NCBI RefSeq assembly: GCF_005887635.2
Contig: NZ_CP040818.1
Location: 2,758,501-2,822,500, forward strand
Reading direction: 5' to 3'
Source: Paroceanicella profunda
GTDB lineage: Bacteria > Pseudomonadota > Alphaproteobacteria > Rhodobacterales > Rhodobacteraceae
DNA: 64,000 nucleotides
Positions 8,572 through 19,002 of the stretch are shown here, in pieces (the stretch's first letter is position 1; each line of letters opens with the position of its first letter). The translations under genes were made by a program, and so were the position numbers. The notes beneath the pieces were generated by a model. That model ran no database searches and had not been told where the DNA came from. It saw only the letters and a list, made by a program, of their open reading frames with translations.

Positions 8572-9382
8572 TTCGCAACACAATCACCGCGCCCTCTGCC
8601 GCCCGGCAGGGACATTTCCGTTCTCGACGGCCCGCCGCCGCGCACCGCGCGATCCATGGGTGTTGTGTGGACAGCGAAGCGGGCTGGACCTGCCTCGTGC
8701 CGCCGTTGCGGCAGGCCGTCCCCTGGGGGGCGCCGCTCCCACCCTGTCGGCCACCGGCATGGGAGACAGGTGGGCGGACAGATGAAGCGCCCGGACCGCG
8801 CGGCGACGGGTGCGCCCGGGCGGCCCCTGGCCCCCGTCCATGAGGGTGGGGAGAGCGCGACTGGCCGGCTGATGCGCGAGGGGCCCGGCGGCGGAGCATG
8901 TGCGCCGGGACATGGCAGTTCAAACGCTGCGGAGTGGGGAGCCAATTGCCACACTTGCCCGGCGGAACGGTGTCCGGCTGAGCTTCCCGGCGGAGCACGG
9001 CGGGGTGGGGCGAAGCCAAGGGCGCGGCCGGCCGCAGGGTGATCATGCTGTGGTGCCGGATCTCATTCCCCCTCACCGCGTGTCAATGGCGCGAGGCCCC
9101 GTCTGCTCTCGCTGGCGAGGAGATCTGTTCGTTGCGGGGTAGGGGAAGGGCGACGCCCCGGGTCACCGCCTCCCGGACCTTCCGCGAAAGGAGAAGGGGT
9201 GGGTTTGCGCGTGCAGGGCGATGCAATGGCCGAAAAGACGAATCGAGATCGTCGAACGGATCACTGTGGGCGGAGTGCGGGTGGCATCATGCAATCCGTT
9301 GCAGCCCTGCACCCGTTCGTTCCGTCCACGCCCGCGCCGCCCCGAAGGGCTTGCACGCAACGCATTGAAATATCTGGATATT
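8572..9382. other. gene-free GC-rich stretch
   Basis: About 800 bp between the promoter of the PA14 gene and tRNA-Gly. Open frames here are low-complexity Arg/Pro/Ala/Gly translations with no ribosome site or domain. I see no supported gene or RNA. Confidence 0.5.
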
Positions 9383-9458
9383 TGGAGCGGGCGACCGGGT
9401 TCGAACCGGCGACCCTCAGCTTGGGAAGCTGATGCTCTACCAACTGAGCTACACCCGC
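9383..9458 (-). tRNA. tRNA-Gly(CCC)
   Basis: A 76-nt cloverleaf on the minus strand. The acceptor arm is GCGGGTG/CGCCCGC, the D arm AGCTCAGTTGGTAGAGC, and the anticodon loop TTCCCAA with CCC at 9423-9425 (plus-strand GGG). The T arm is GGTTCGAACC, and the discriminator plus CCA are encoded (TCCA). Confidence 0.95.
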
Positions 9459-9522
9459 CTTGTCGCGCAACATACAGCGCCGGAGGCCGGGCGCAAGTGG
9501 TATTTCGCGGGGCGGGAGGGGG

Positions 9523-9549
9523 GGAGGCAGGCCGCCGGGGCCTGCCTCC
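9523..9549 (-). terminator. hairpin downstream of the aminotransferase
   Basis: On the minus strand GGAGGCAGGCC pairs with GGCCTGCCTCC around a 5-nt loop, 9 bp after the aminotransferase stop. It is followed by a C-rich rather than T-rich tract, so termination strength is uncertain. Confidence 0.5.
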
Positions 9550-9557
9550 GCAAGGGG

Positions 9558-10808
<1,251 letters not shown>

Positions 10809-10960
10809 TCAGGACGGCAAGCCGAAGGGCGGCGCGAATCGCCGCGCGGGGCGGGAAAATCGCACCCCCGCGCCGGAGCGGTGCGGGAGCGGCGCTTTTT
10901 TCCCGCGCCCCCGCATGCTAGGGAGAGCGCCCGGGATGAAACGACCAGAAAGGTTCGCGA

Positions 10961-11341
10961 ATGACCTCCGAGGAAGACTGGGGCACGGACGATTACACCG
11001 ACGGCGCCGCCACCTTCGGCGACAGGGTGACCGCCGCGCGCGAGGCCCTGGGGCTGAGCGTCGCGCAACTTTCGCGCCAGCTCGGCGTGAAGACCGAGAC
11101 CATCCTGAACTGGGAGGCCGATCGCTCCGAGCCGCGCGCCAACAAGCTGCAGATGCTCGCCGGGGTGCTGAATGTCTCGCTGGTCTGGCTGATGACGGGC
11201 GAGGGCGAGGCCCCCTCGGTGGAGGCGGACGGCGCGGACGGGGTTCCGGCCCCGCTGCTGCAGGAGATCCGAGCCATCCGCATCGAGCAGCTCCGCCTGG
11301 CCGAGCGGCTTGCGCGGCTGCTGCGCAGGATCCCCGGCTGA
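10961..11341 (+). CDS. XRE-family helix-turn-helix regulator
   Basis: A 126-residue protein. The HTH spans about residues 19-75: FGDRVTAAREALGLSVAQL, then LGVKTETILNWEADRSEPR. A C-terminal tail (LLQEIRAIRIEQLRLAERL) is likely helical and may serve dimerisation. It is a compact chromosomal regulator with no recognisable ligand domain. It lies 200 bp from the divergent aminotransferase and 170 bp before the ROK kinase. Confidence 0.82.
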   Translation: MTSEEDWGTDDYTDGAATFGDRVTAAREALGLSVAQLSRQLGVKTETILNWEADRSEPRANKLQMLAGVLNVSLVWLMTGEGEAPSVEADGADGVPAPLLQEIRAIRIEQLRLAERLARLLRRIPG

Positions 11342-11512
11342 CAGGCGCAAGACCGGCGGACGGCGCGGCGCGGTGCAACAGATCTGGACAGCGGCGCCCG
11401 GCGCGACAAGTGTGCGGGAAGGGCGCGGCCCGCTCCGCCGCCCGGACGCAGGAGGGCATCCCCCGGCAGGGAGCCGGCCGGGCCGCGGAGCAGTGAGTGA
11501 AGGGAGAGCAGA

Positions 11513-12433
11513 GTGGGCATCGGGGTTGATTTCGGCGGCACCAAGATCGAGGCGGTATATCTCACCGAGACCGGCGAGGAGCGCGGCCGTATGCGCGTGC
11601 CGACGCCGCGGGGCGACTACCAGGGCTCCGTGCGCGCCGTGACGGAGCTGGTGCGCGCGGTCGAGGCCGCCGCGGGCGCCGCCGGTGCGCCGGTGGGCGT
11701 GGGCATCCCGGGCTCGATCTCGCCGCACACCGGCTTCGTGCGCAACGGCAACGCCACCTGGCTGTTCGAACACCCTTTCGACCTGGACCTCGGCGCCGCG
11801 CTCGGCCGCCCGGTGCGGGTGACCAACGATGCGAACTGCCTCGTTCTCTCCGAGGCGCTCGACGGGGTGGCGAAGGGTGCGAAATCCGTGTTCGGCGTGA
11901 TCCTGGGCACCGGGGTCGGCTGCGGCACGGTGATCGATGGCCGGATCCTGGAAGGCTACAACGGCATCGGCGGCGAATGGGGGCATATCCCGCTCATCGC
12001 CACCACGCCGGAGGAACTGCACGGCCCGCGCTGCTTCTGCGGGCGGCACGGTTGCCTGGAAATGTGGCTGTCCGGCCCGGCACTTGCGCAGGATTTCGCC
12101 CGCGCCCTGGCGCAGGGCGAGGCGCCGAAATCGCGCGAGATCGTCGAACTGGCCGAGGCGGGGGACCCCGAGGCCCGCGCGGCGCTTGACCGCCATGTCC
12201 AGCGTCTCGCCCGCATGCTGGGGATGATCGTGAACATCATCGACCCGGAGGTGATCGTGCTGGGCGGCGGCTTGTCGAACATGGAGCATCTCTATACCGA
12301 GGTGCCCGCGGCGATGATGCCGCATGTCTTCGCCGATTCCGCGAAGATCAATCTGCGCAAGGCGCTGCATGGAGACAGTTCGGGCGTGCGTGGCGCGGCC
12401 CGGCTCTGGGAGCAGGATTATGGATTCAACTGA
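11513..12433 (+). CDS. ROK-family sugar kinase
   Basis: A 306-residue ROK kinase that probably phosphorylates a hexose such as fructose or N-acetylglucosamine. The N-terminal phosphate loop is GVDFGGTKIEAV, the catalytic aspartate sits in TNDANC, and ROK signature 2 contains GEWGHIPL followed by the zinc-binding CFCGRHGCLE. The start is a GTG at 11513 behind AGGGAGAG. The 3' end overlaps the sdhE start by 14 bases, so the two are probably co-translated, an unusual pairing by function. Confidence 0.9.
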   Translation: MGIGVDFGGTKIEAVYLTETGEERGRMRVPTPRGDYQGSVRAVTELVRAVEAAAGAAGAPVGVGIPGSISPHTGFVRNGNATWLFEHPFDLDLGAALGRPVRVTNDANCLVLSEALDGVAKGAKSVFGVILGTGVGCGTVIDGRILEGYNGIGGEWGHIPLIATTPEELHGPRCFCGRHGCLEMWLSGPALAQDFARALAQGEAPKSREIVELAEAGDPEARAALDRHVQRLARMLGMIVNIIDPEVIVLGGGLSNMEHLYTEVPAAMMPHVFADSAKINLRKALHGDSSGVRGAARLWEQDYGFN

Positions 12434-12677
12434 AATCACCCTCAAGCGCCTGCGGATCCGCAGCTGGCGGCGGGGCATGAAGGAGATGGACATCATCCTC
12501 GGCGGCTTTGCCGACACCCGTCTCGCCAGCCTCGCGCCCGAGCGCCTCGCCGGCTACGAGCGCCTGCTGGAGGAGAACGACCAGGACCTTTTCCTCTGGG
12601 TCACCGGCCGCGCCCCGGTGCCGGAAGCCCACGCGGGCATCGTGGCCGAAATCCGCGACGGCATGGGACCAAAATAG
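12420..12677 (+). CDS. sdhE: FAD assembly factor for succinate dehydrogenase (SdhE)
   Basis: An 85-residue protein of the SdhE/Sdh5 family, which promotes covalent flavinylation of SdhA. The family signature RGMKEMD (RGxxE core) is at residues 17-23, and the C-terminal LFLWVTGR is also characteristic. The length is normal. The ATG at 12420 lies inside the last codons of the ROK kinase, which indicates translational coupling. Confidence 0.9.
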   Translation: MDSTEITLKRLRIRSWRRGMKEMDIILGGFADTRLASLAPERLAGYERLLEENDQDLFLWVTGRAPVPEAHAGIVAEIRDGMGPK

Positions 12678-12712
12678 GAACATTTTGTTCCGTCATTAAC
12701 CGAAAATTTCGG
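12678..12712. promoter_or_regulatory. two palindromes upstream of the LdtR-like regulator
   Basis: GAACA-TTT-TGTTC (12678-12690) and CCGAAA-A-TTTCGG (12700-12712), with centres 22 bp apart (two helical turns). They lie 50-80 bp before the MarR-family start codon and are good candidates for autoregulatory sites. The second could alternatively end the sdhE transcript. Confidence 0.45.
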
Positions 12713-12760
12713 GATCTGCCTCAGTGTTTCCTCGTCAGCATCAAGCGGGGAGAAAGCGGA

Positions 12761-13267
12761 ATGTCGTTCCTGTCGTCTATCAAGGGCTCGGATACGACGC
12801 CTGAAAAGGTGTCGCTGGAGGGCTACATCGACATGTTGTCCCTGGTGGAGCGCCTTCACCGGCTCCTCCTCGACGTGATCAAGGACGAATTCGAGCGCCT
12901 CGGCGTGCTCGACATCAACGCGGTTCAGGCCCTGCTGCTGTTCAACATGAGCGACAACGAGGTGACGGCCGGGGAACTCAAGAGCCGGGGCTACTACCAG
13001 GGCTCGAATGTGTCCTACAATCTCAAGAAGCTGGTCGAGGCGGGCTACATGCACCACCAGCGCTGTGACATGGACCGGCGGGCGGTGCGCGTGCGGCTCA
13101 CCGAACGTGGCGCGCGGATCCGCAAGGTGGTCTCCGACCTCTTCGGCCGGCACGCGGACGGGCTGTTCCGCGAAGGCCGGCTGGACGGCGGAACGGTGAC
13201 GGAAATGAACCTCGCGATGCAGCGGATCGAGCGCTACTGGAGCGATCAGATTCGCTACATCTACTGA
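12761..13267 (+). CDS. MarR-family winged-helix regulator, LdtR-like
   Basis: A 168-residue protein with a MarR core. The N-terminal dimerisation helix is LERLHRLLLDVIKDEFERL-like (residues about 29-45). The recognition region is AGELKSRGYYQGSNVSYNLKKL and the wing contains CDMDRRAVRVRLTERG. This sequence pattern matches the alphaproteobacterial LdtR group, named for control of an L,D-transpeptidase and osmotic tolerance; the assignment is from memory of the family. The ATG is at 12761. Paired palindromes lie upstream. Confidence 0.85.
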   Translation: MSFLSSIKGSDTTPEKVSLEGYIDMLSLVERLHRLLLDVIKDEFERLGVLDINAVQALLLFNMSDNEVTAGELKSRGYYQGSNVSYNLKKLVEAGYMHHQRCDMDRRAVRVRLTERGARIRKVVSDLFGRHADGLFREGRLDGGTVTEMNLAMQRIERYWSDQIRYIY

Positions 13268-13554
13268 AGGCGGCAGGCCATGCGCGCGCTGCGGCCTCCC
13301 ACGCCCGGGCCGGGGGCGGGACACCGGGGCATCGGGAGGCGGATGCGGGGCGTGAATCCGCCGGTTCGCAGCGGGTCACGGCGGTTTTTCGCCGATACGT
13401 CCGGGATCTCCATCTCTTGTGGGAAAGTTCCGGAAATTCGCCAGATCTGTGCTAAGCTTAGTTGCGAAACAGCCGGGAAAGCCTGTATGGAGGGCTTCTC
13501 AACCGGAATAACAAAGGCGCAGGCTACGGGCCTGCGCGAGGCGATGAGCGCAGG

Positions 13555-14751
13555 ATGCGGGACGAGAGCGTCATAGCCCTTCAGGGGTTTGACTCCTATG
13601 AGCTCCGGCTGGGTGATGAGCTCAGGGGAGAGCGTGCCTCGCTTGGCAAGTCGCTGCTCGACGTGCAGCGCGATCTCAAGATCAAGGCCGCCTATATCGA
13701 CGCGATCGAGAATTGCGACGCATCCGTGTTCCCGAATCGCGGGTTCATCGCCGGATACGTGCGCGCCTATGCGCGCTACCTCGGGCTCGACGCCGAAGAG
13801 ACCTATTGCCGCTTCCGCGACGAATCAGGCTTCCGCGGGGTGAATTCCGACCTCGCCGGCATGTCCGGAAACCGCCCTGCAAGCTCCGGCGGCTCCGCGC
13901 GCTCGATCTCCGACGAGATGCTGCGAAAATCCCGGTTCGCCCGCCCCGTGGCACCGGACATTTCCTTTGCCGCGCTCTCCGGCCTCGGCTCCGTCCTGAT
14001 GCTGGCGCTGCTGATTGCCGGGCTCGGATACGGCGGCTGGTACCTGCTCAAGGACATCCAGCGCATCGGCTTCGCGCCCATCGCCCAGGCCCCGGACGTG
14101 CTGGACGAGCTGAGCACCCCCATCGCCCCGGAGCAGGTGGACAGCGCCTCCGGCGCGCCCTCGGCCACCAGCCAGCGCGACATCGCCCTCTCCGAAATCT
14201 ACGCGCCCCGCCTCGAAGCGCCGAAGATCGAGCCGCGTGACGGCCCCATTGCCGCCATCGACCCCAATCGCATCGGCCATTTCGCGCCGCACATCCTGCC
14301 CGGTGCTCCCGGCATGCCGGGGGCGCTGGCCGATGCCGGCGATCCGCCGCTGCCCGGGCTTCCCGAGACGGTGGTGGCCGCGGCCGAAGCCGCGACCCCT
14401 GCACCGGAGCCGGTCGCCGCGCCGGAAGTGTCGGTCTATGCGCGGGAAAATGCCTGGGTGCGCGTCTACCTGCCCAACGGCACGGTAATGTTCGAGAAGA
14501 TCCTCAGCCCCGGTGAGAGCTATCAGGTGCCGGACGATCTCGACGGGCCGCTGCTGCGCGCCGGGAATGCAGGCGCGGTCTACCTGCGCGTCGGCGCCAA
14601 GGTGTTCGGGCCGCTGGGCAAGGGCACGGGCGTGGCCAAGCAGGTCTCGCTGGTCGCGAACGACGTGCAGGCCTCCTGGCCGCAGGCCAGCGTCGGCACC
14701 ATCCCCGATACGCCGGTGGCCAAGAACGCGGCATTGCCCGCCAGCGAGTGA
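13555..14751 (+). CDS. RodZ-like membrane protein (HTH_25 + DUF4115)
   Basis: 398 residues if started at the ATG at 13555; an in-frame TTG at 13462 would add 31 residues. The N-terminal HTH of RodZ type spans about 10-80 (LGDELRGERASLGKSLLDV, NRGFIAGYVRAYARYLGLD). One membrane helix lies at about 135-162, followed by a Pro/Ala-rich linker. The C-terminal beta domain (WVRVYLPNGTVMFEKILSPGE) matches DUF4115. In Rhodobacterales such proteins are thought to link MreB-type cell-shape systems to the membrane. The HTH is intact but may bind protein rather than DNA. Confidence 0.85.
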   Translation: MRDESVIALQGFDSYELRLGDELRGERASLGKSLLDVQRDLKIKAAYIDAIENCDASVFPNRGFIAGYVRAYARYLGLDAEETYCRFRDESGFRGVNSDLAGMSGNRPASSGGSARSISDEMLRKSRFARPVAPDISFAALSGLGSVLMLALLIAGLGYGGWYLLKDIQRIGFAPIAQAPDVLDELSTPIAPEQVDSASGAPSATSQRDIALSEIYAPRLEAPKIEPRDGPIAAIDPNRIGHFAPHILPGAPGMPGALADAGDPPLPGLPETVVAAAEAATPAPEPVAAPEVSVYARENAWVRVYLPNGTVMFEKILSPGESYQVPDDLDGPLLRAGNAGAVYLRVGAKVFGPLGKGTGVAKQVSLVANDVQASWPQASVGTIPDTPVAKNAALPASE

Positions 14752-14835
14752 TCGCGCCCGGTCGGGGGGTGACAATGCCGGCCCGCGGGCCTATTTTCCC
14801 CGCAGCACAGCAACGGCGTGAGCAGAGCATCCGAC

Positions 14836-15972
14836 ATGAGCAACAGCATCCGTCCGTGGCGTGACATCTACCGCCGCAAGAGCCGCCAGATCCACGTGGG
14901 ATCGGTCGCCGTCGGTGGCGATGCCCCGATCTCGGTCCAGACCATGACCAACACCCTCACCACGGACGTGGCGGCGACGGTGGAGCAGATCCGCCGCTGC
15001 ACCGAGGCCGGCGCGGACATCGTGCGCGTCTCCGTGCCCGACGAGGCCAGCTCCGCGGCGCTGAAGGAGATCGTCCGCCAGGTCGAGGTGCCCATCGTCG
15101 CGGACATCCACTTCCACTACCGCCGCGCCATCGAATCCGCCGTCGCCGGCGCCGCCTGCCTGCGCATCAACCCGGGCAACATCGGCTCGGCCGAGCGGGT
15201 GCGCGACGTGGTGAAGGCCGCCCGCGACCACGGCTGCTCCATCCGCATCGGCGTGAACGCCGGCTCGCTGGAGCGCCACCTGCTGGAGAAATACGGCGAG
15301 CCCTGCCCGGAGGCGATGGTCGAGAGCGGCCTGCACCACATGCGCCTGCTGCAGGACAACGACTTCCACGAGTTCAAGATCTCGGTGAAGGCGTCGGACG
15401 TCTTCCTCGCCGCCGCCGCCTATCAGGGCCTCGCGGAGGCCTGCGACGCGCCGATCCACCTCGGCATCACCGAGGCAGGCGGCCTCACCTCCGGCACCAT
15501 CAAGTCCGCCATCGGGCTGGGAAACCTGCTGTGGATGGGCATCGGCGACACGCTGCGCGTCTCGCTCTCCGCCGACCCGGTGGAGGAGGTGAAGGTGGGG
15601 TTCGAGATCCTCAAGTCCCTCGGCCTGCGCCACCGCGGCGTGACGATCATCTCCTGTCCGTCCTGCGCGCGACAGGGCTTCGACGTGATCAAGACCGTCT
15701 CCGCGCTCGAGGAACGCCTCGCGCATATCCAGACCGCGATGAGCCTGTCGATCATCGGCTGCGTGGTGAACGGCCCCGGCGAGGCGCTGATGACCGATAT
15801 CGGCTTCACCGGCGGCGGCGCGGGCTCGGGCATGGTCTACATGGCCGGCAAGCAGGACCACAAGATGGACAATGCCCGCATGGTGGAGCACATCGTGGAA
15901 CTGGTCGAGGCCCGCGCCGCGCAGATCGAAGCCGAGAATGAGGCGGAGAAGGCCGGCATCGCCGCCGAGTGA
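14836..15972 (+). CDS. ispG: 4-hydroxy-3-methylbut-2-en-1-yl diphosphate synthase (IspG)
   Basis: 378 residues. Catalyses the penultimate step of the MEP isoprenoid pathway, reducing MEcPP to HMBPP with a [4Fe-4S] cluster. The conserved start ([19 protein letters not shown]), the barrel motif LRINPGNIG and the cluster cysteines C274, C277 (SCPSCARQG) and C309 ([12 protein letters not shown]) are present. The ATG at 14836 is preferred to a GTG six codons upstream because of family alignment; both are possible. It is the short bacterial type, without the insertion found in plants. Confidence 0.97.
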   Translation: MSNSIRPWRDIYRRKSRQIHVGSVAVGGDAPISVQTMTNTLTTDVAATVEQIRRCTEAGADIVRVSVPDEASSAALKEIVRQVEVPIVADIHFHYRRAIESAVAGAACLRINPGNIGSAERVRDVVKAARDHGCSIRIGVNAGSLERHLLEKYGEPCPEAMVESGLHHMRLLQDNDFHEFKISVKASDVFLAAAAYQGLAEACDAPIHLGITEAGGLTSGTIKSAIGLGNLLWMGIGDTLRVSLSADPVEEVKVGFEILKSLGLRHRGVTIISCPSCARQGFDVIKTVSALEERLAHIQTAMSLSIIGCVVNGPGEALMTDIGFTGGGAGSGMVYMAGKQDHKMDNARMVEHIVELVEARAAQIEAENEAEKAGIAAE

Positions 15973-15977
15973 CCGGC

Positions 15978-16250
15978 TCAGCCGGTGCGCGGCGGCCGCG
16001 TGAGGCCGGAGGTGGGCGCCGCCGTGCAGCCGCCGCTCACTTCCCGCCAGGCCGGCACGTTCAGCGACATCGCGCAGCGGGCGAGGAAGCTGCGCCCGTC
16101 CACCCGCAGGCAGCGGGTGTCGCCCAGTTCCACGCGGGCGCCGCTGCTGTCGGTGCAATAGCAGTCCGGCACGTGGCGCGCGGGCGCCCGGTCCTGCGCC
16201 GTGACGGCCAGGGGGCAGAGCAACACGGCACATGTGAGCGCTCGCAACAT
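15978..16250 (-). CDS. small secreted cysteine-rich protein
   Basis: 90 residues, with a clear signal peptide (MLRALTCAVLLCPLAVTA, cleavage near AQD). The mature part has five cysteines: CYC at about 30-32, then C47, C59 and C75, within DCYCTDSSGARVELGDTRCLRV. This reads like a small periplasmic disulfide-bonded protein. It converges with ispG, with only 5 bp between stops and a short hairpin (15972-15985), and is divergent from prfA. Function unknown. Confidence 0.7.
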   Translation of the reverse strand: MLRALTCAVLLCPLAVTAQDRAPARHVPDCYCTDSSGARVELGDTRCLRVDGRSFLARCAMSLNVPAWREVSGGCTAAPTSGLTRPPRTG

Positions 16251-16328
16251 GACCCCATGCTATCACATCGGAGCCGGTTCCACGAGGGTGCTTGACCATT
16301 CCGGTGCCGCGGTCCAATGCTCCTGCGC

Positions 16329-17384
16329 ATGATCCCGCAGGAAAAACTCGACACCATTTCGCAGCGCTTCGCCTATCTCGAAGCCCGTCTCTCGGAGGCC
16401 CTGTCGCCGGCCGATCTCGCGTCCTATTCGCGCGAATATGCCGAGCTGAAGCCGGTGGCCGAGCAGATTTCCGCCTATCGTGCCCTCCTCGACGACACCG
16501 CCGCGGCGCGGGCGCTGCTGGACGACCCGGAGATGGCCGGCCTCGCGCGTGAGGAACTCGCGGAACTGGAGGCGCAGCGCCCCGCCCTCGAGCAGGCGAT
16601 GCGGGTTGCCCTGCTGCCGCGCGACATCGCGGACACGCGCCCCGCCATCCTGGAGATCCGGCCCGGCACGGGGGGGGAGGAGGCCGCGCTCTTCGCCGCC
16701 GACCTCCTGCGCATGTACCAGCGCTTCGCGGAGGCGCAGGGCTGGACCTTCGAGATCCTCGACGAGACCGCGACAGAGCTGGGCGGCGTCCGCGACGTGG
16801 TGGCCGCCGTGCGCGGCCCCGGCGTGTTCGCGCGGCTGAAATACGAATCCGGCGTACACCGGGTGCAGCGCGTGCCGGAAACCGAATCCGGCGGGCGCAT
16901 CCATACCTCGGCCGCCACGGTGGCCGTGCTGCCCGAGGCGGCGGAGACCGAGGTCGACATCCCCGCGAGCGACATCCGCATCGACACGATGCGGGCCAGC
17001 GGCGCCGGCGGCCAGCACGTGAACACCACTGATTCGGCCGTGCGGATCACCCATCTGCCCACCGGAATCGTGGTGACCAGTTCGGAGAAATCCCAGCACC
17101 AGAACCGCGCCCGGGCGCTGGAGGTTCTGCGCGCCCGCCTTTACGACAGGCAGCGCCAGCAGGCGGCGGACAGCCGCGCGGCCGAGCGCCGGTCGCAGGT
17201 CGGCTCCGGCGACAGGTCGGAGCGCATCCGTACCTATAACTTCCCGCAGGGCCGCATGACCGATCACCGCATCAACCTCACGCTCTATCGCCTCGAACAG
17301 ATCCTGGCGGGGGACCTCGCGGAGGTTGTGGACGCGCTGGTCTCCGCCGACCAGGCGGCGCGCCTCGCGCATCTCGAACCATGA
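16329..17384 (+). CDS. prfA: peptide chain release factor 1
   Basis: 351 residues. Recognises UAA/UAG and triggers peptide release. The codon-recognition tripeptide is PET (PxT class, in [14 protein letters not shown]), and the catalytic GGQ is at 227-229 ([14 protein letters not shown]). Its glutamine is the substrate of PrmC, encoded next. The ATG at 16329 fits the family's N-terminus; another ATG lies four codons upstream at 16317. The stop overlaps the prmC start by four bases. Confidence 0.97.
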   Translation: MIPQEKLDTISQRFAYLEARLSEALSPADLASYSREYAELKPVAEQISAYRALLDDTAAARALLDDPEMAGLAREELAELEAQRPALEQAMRVALLPRDIADTRPAILEIRPGTGGEEAALFAADLLRMYQRFAEAQGWTFEILDETATELGGVRDVVAAVRGPGVFARLKYESGVHRVQRVPETESGGRIHTSAATVAVLPEAAETEVDIPASDIRIDTMRASGAGGQHVNTTDSAVRITHLPTGIVVTSSEKSQHQNRARALEVLRARLYDRQRQQAADSRAAERRSQVGSGDRSERIRTYNFPQGRMTDHRINLTLYRLEQILAGDLAEVVDALVSADQAARLAHLEP

Positions 17385-18220
17385 CCGCCGAAAGCCGCGC
17401 CGCGCTGCTGGCCCGCGCAATCGCCGCGCTGCGCGACGCCGGGGTTCCGGGGCCGGAGCGGGACGCGCGCCTGCTGCTGCGCGAGGCCTCCGGCCTGTCC
17501 GCCGCGCGGTTTTCCACCGAGCTGGCCGCGCCCCCGGGCCCGGAGGAGCATGAGCGGTTTTCCGCCTATCTGGCCGCCCGGCTGGCGCGGCAGCCCGTGT
17601 CGCAGATCCTCGGGCGCCGGGCCTTCTGGGGGCGCGACTTCCGGGTGACGCCCGATGTGCTGGACCCGCGCCCGGAAACCGAGACGCTGATCGAGATCGC
17701 CCTGGAAGGGCCGCCGCGCCACCGGGTGCTGGACCTCGGAACCGGCTCCGGCATCCTGCTGGTCACCCTGCTGGCGGAGTGGCCAGAGGCGCGGGGGCTC
17801 GGCGTGGACGCAAGTTTGCCGGCGCTGGAAATCGCGCGGGAAAATGCCGCACGGGCAGGGGTTTGCGACCGGAGCCTGTTGCAGCACGGCAACTGGCTGG
17901 ACGGCATCACCGGGGAATTCGATTGCGTTGTGGCGAATCCGCCCTATATCTCACAAAGTGCAATGGCGGGGCTTGCCCCGGAATTGCGAGACTGGGAGCC
18001 GGACATGGCTCTCACCCCCGGCGGAGATGGCCTTGACGCCTACAGGCAGATAGCGACCGGACTGGCCAGGATCCTGACACCTCGTGGAATTGCCCTGTTC
18101 GAAATCGGATTCGACCAGGGCGAGAGTGTTCCGGAAATCTTCCGGAATGCGGGGTTTTGCGAGGTTTCCTTGCGGCATGACATGAACGGTCAACCGCGCG
18201 TCGTGATAGTGCAGGGATGA
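17381..18220 (+). CDS. prmC: release factor glutamine N5-methyltransferase
   Basis: 279 residues. Methylates the GGQ glutamine of release factors with S-adenosylmethionine. The AdoMet motif is [12 protein letters not shown] and the catalytic NPPY is at 186-189 (VVANPPYIS). It overlaps prfA by ATGA, the standard prfA-prmC operon. Its last third is somewhat richer in A+T than the rest. Confidence 0.95.
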   Translation: MTAESRAALLARAIAALRDAGVPGPERDARLLLREASGLSAARFSTELAAPPGPEEHERFSAYLAARLARQPVSQILGRRAFWGRDFRVTPDVLDPRPETETLIEIALEGPPRHRVLDLGTGSGILLVTLLAEWPEARGLGVDASLPALEIARENAARAGVCDRSLLQHGNWLDGITGEFDCVVANPPYISQSAMAGLAPELRDWEPDMALTPGGDGLDAYRQIATGLARILTPRGIALFEIGFDQGESVPEIFRNAGFCEVSLRHDMNGQPRVVIVQG

Positions 18221-18425
18221 CACAGTATAGGCAAGATTCCGCCGAAAACTGTTTATCACGAGCGTTTAGGGGTTGAGTCATACATTCGGCGCAGTGTAGG
18301 AAGATCCTGTCCGGTTGAGACTGCACTGAGAGGCAGCACTCCCAGGGGGCCGGACCGACTAATTGGCATTGCGGGACTACACTGGCGGAAATCCGCTTGT
18401 GCACGGCTCTGGGCCAGTGCCCGCA

Positions 18426-18439
18426 GCACACCCATGTGC
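18426..18439 (+). promoter_or_regulatory. hairpin next to the DUF4167 ribosome site
   Basis: GCACA-CCCA-TGTGC, directly before the AGGA ribosome site of the DUF4167 gene. It lies in a 229-bp leader that holds several other short stems. A role in translation control is possible but unproven. Confidence 0.25.
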
Positions 18440-18449
18440 AGGAAATCGA

Positions 18450-18992
18450 ATGAGATCTTCGAACAAGAATCGCTCTCGTAACAAGAGCAGCCGCAAGAGT
18501 ATCGGTAACATCGTCAACCGTGTGTTTGACAGTTCCGGTCCCGAAGGCAAGGTGCGCGGTACGCCGCAGCAGATCATCGAGAAATACACGACCCTCTCGC
18601 GAGACGCTCAGACGTCCGGTGACAGGGTCGCGGCAGAGAACTTCATGCAGCACGCGGAGCACTACATCCGCATGCTCAGCGAGGCGCAGCGCGAAATGGG
18701 CGTGCGTCCCGAAAATGGCCAGGGCGGGCAGCATGCCTCCTCCGGGCAGGACGATCAGCCGAGGGACGATTCCCCCCTGGCGACCTTCGAAGAGGACAGT
18801 AACGAGAGCGGCCTCGTCGACACGCCGGAGAGCAGCGAACGCGCTCCGGAGCCGGTCGCCGCCGAGGAAGATGCGGCCGCCGCTGCGCCCAAGCCGCGAA
18901 CCCGCGCGCCCCGTCGCCGGACCCCGCGCAAGACCGAAGCCAAGTCTGACGATTCGGCTGAACCGGAAGCCGCATCCGCATCGGTGGGCTGA
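18450..18992 (+). CDS. DUF4167 protein, probably RNA-associated
   Basis: 180 residues. The N-terminus is a basic Ser/Asn/Arg/Lys run (MRSSNKNRSRNKSSRKS), then the DUF4167 core with GKVRGTPQQIIEKYTTL and SGDRVAAENFMQHAEHYIRM. The C-terminal half is acidic and then Lys/Arg/Pro-rich, probably disordered. DUF4167 is an alphaproteobacterial family often found next to prmC, as here. The basic ends suggest nucleic-acid binding (inference). The ATG at 18450 follows GCAGGAA. Confidence 0.88.
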   Translation: MRSSNKNRSRNKSSRKSIGNIVNRVFDSSGPEGKVRGTPQQIIEKYTTLSRDAQTSGDRVAAENFMQHAEHYIRMLSEAQREMGVRPENGQGGQHASSGQDDQPRDDSPLATFEEDSNESGLVDTPESSERAPEPVAAEEDAAAAAPKPRTRAPRRRTPRKTEAKSDDSAEPEAASASVG

Positions 18993-19002
18993 CGCCCCCT
19001 GG

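Noticed and set aside
5818..9042. A 1074-codon plus-strand frame across the reductase and the PA14 gene
   Set aside because: It runs through two supported genes in the wrong frame or strand; low-complexity translation.
12678..12690. LexA box of Gram-positive type
   Set aside because: GAAC-N5-GTTC has the wrong spacing for that class (N4), and alphaproteobacterial LexA uses a direct GTTC-N7-GTTC repeat.
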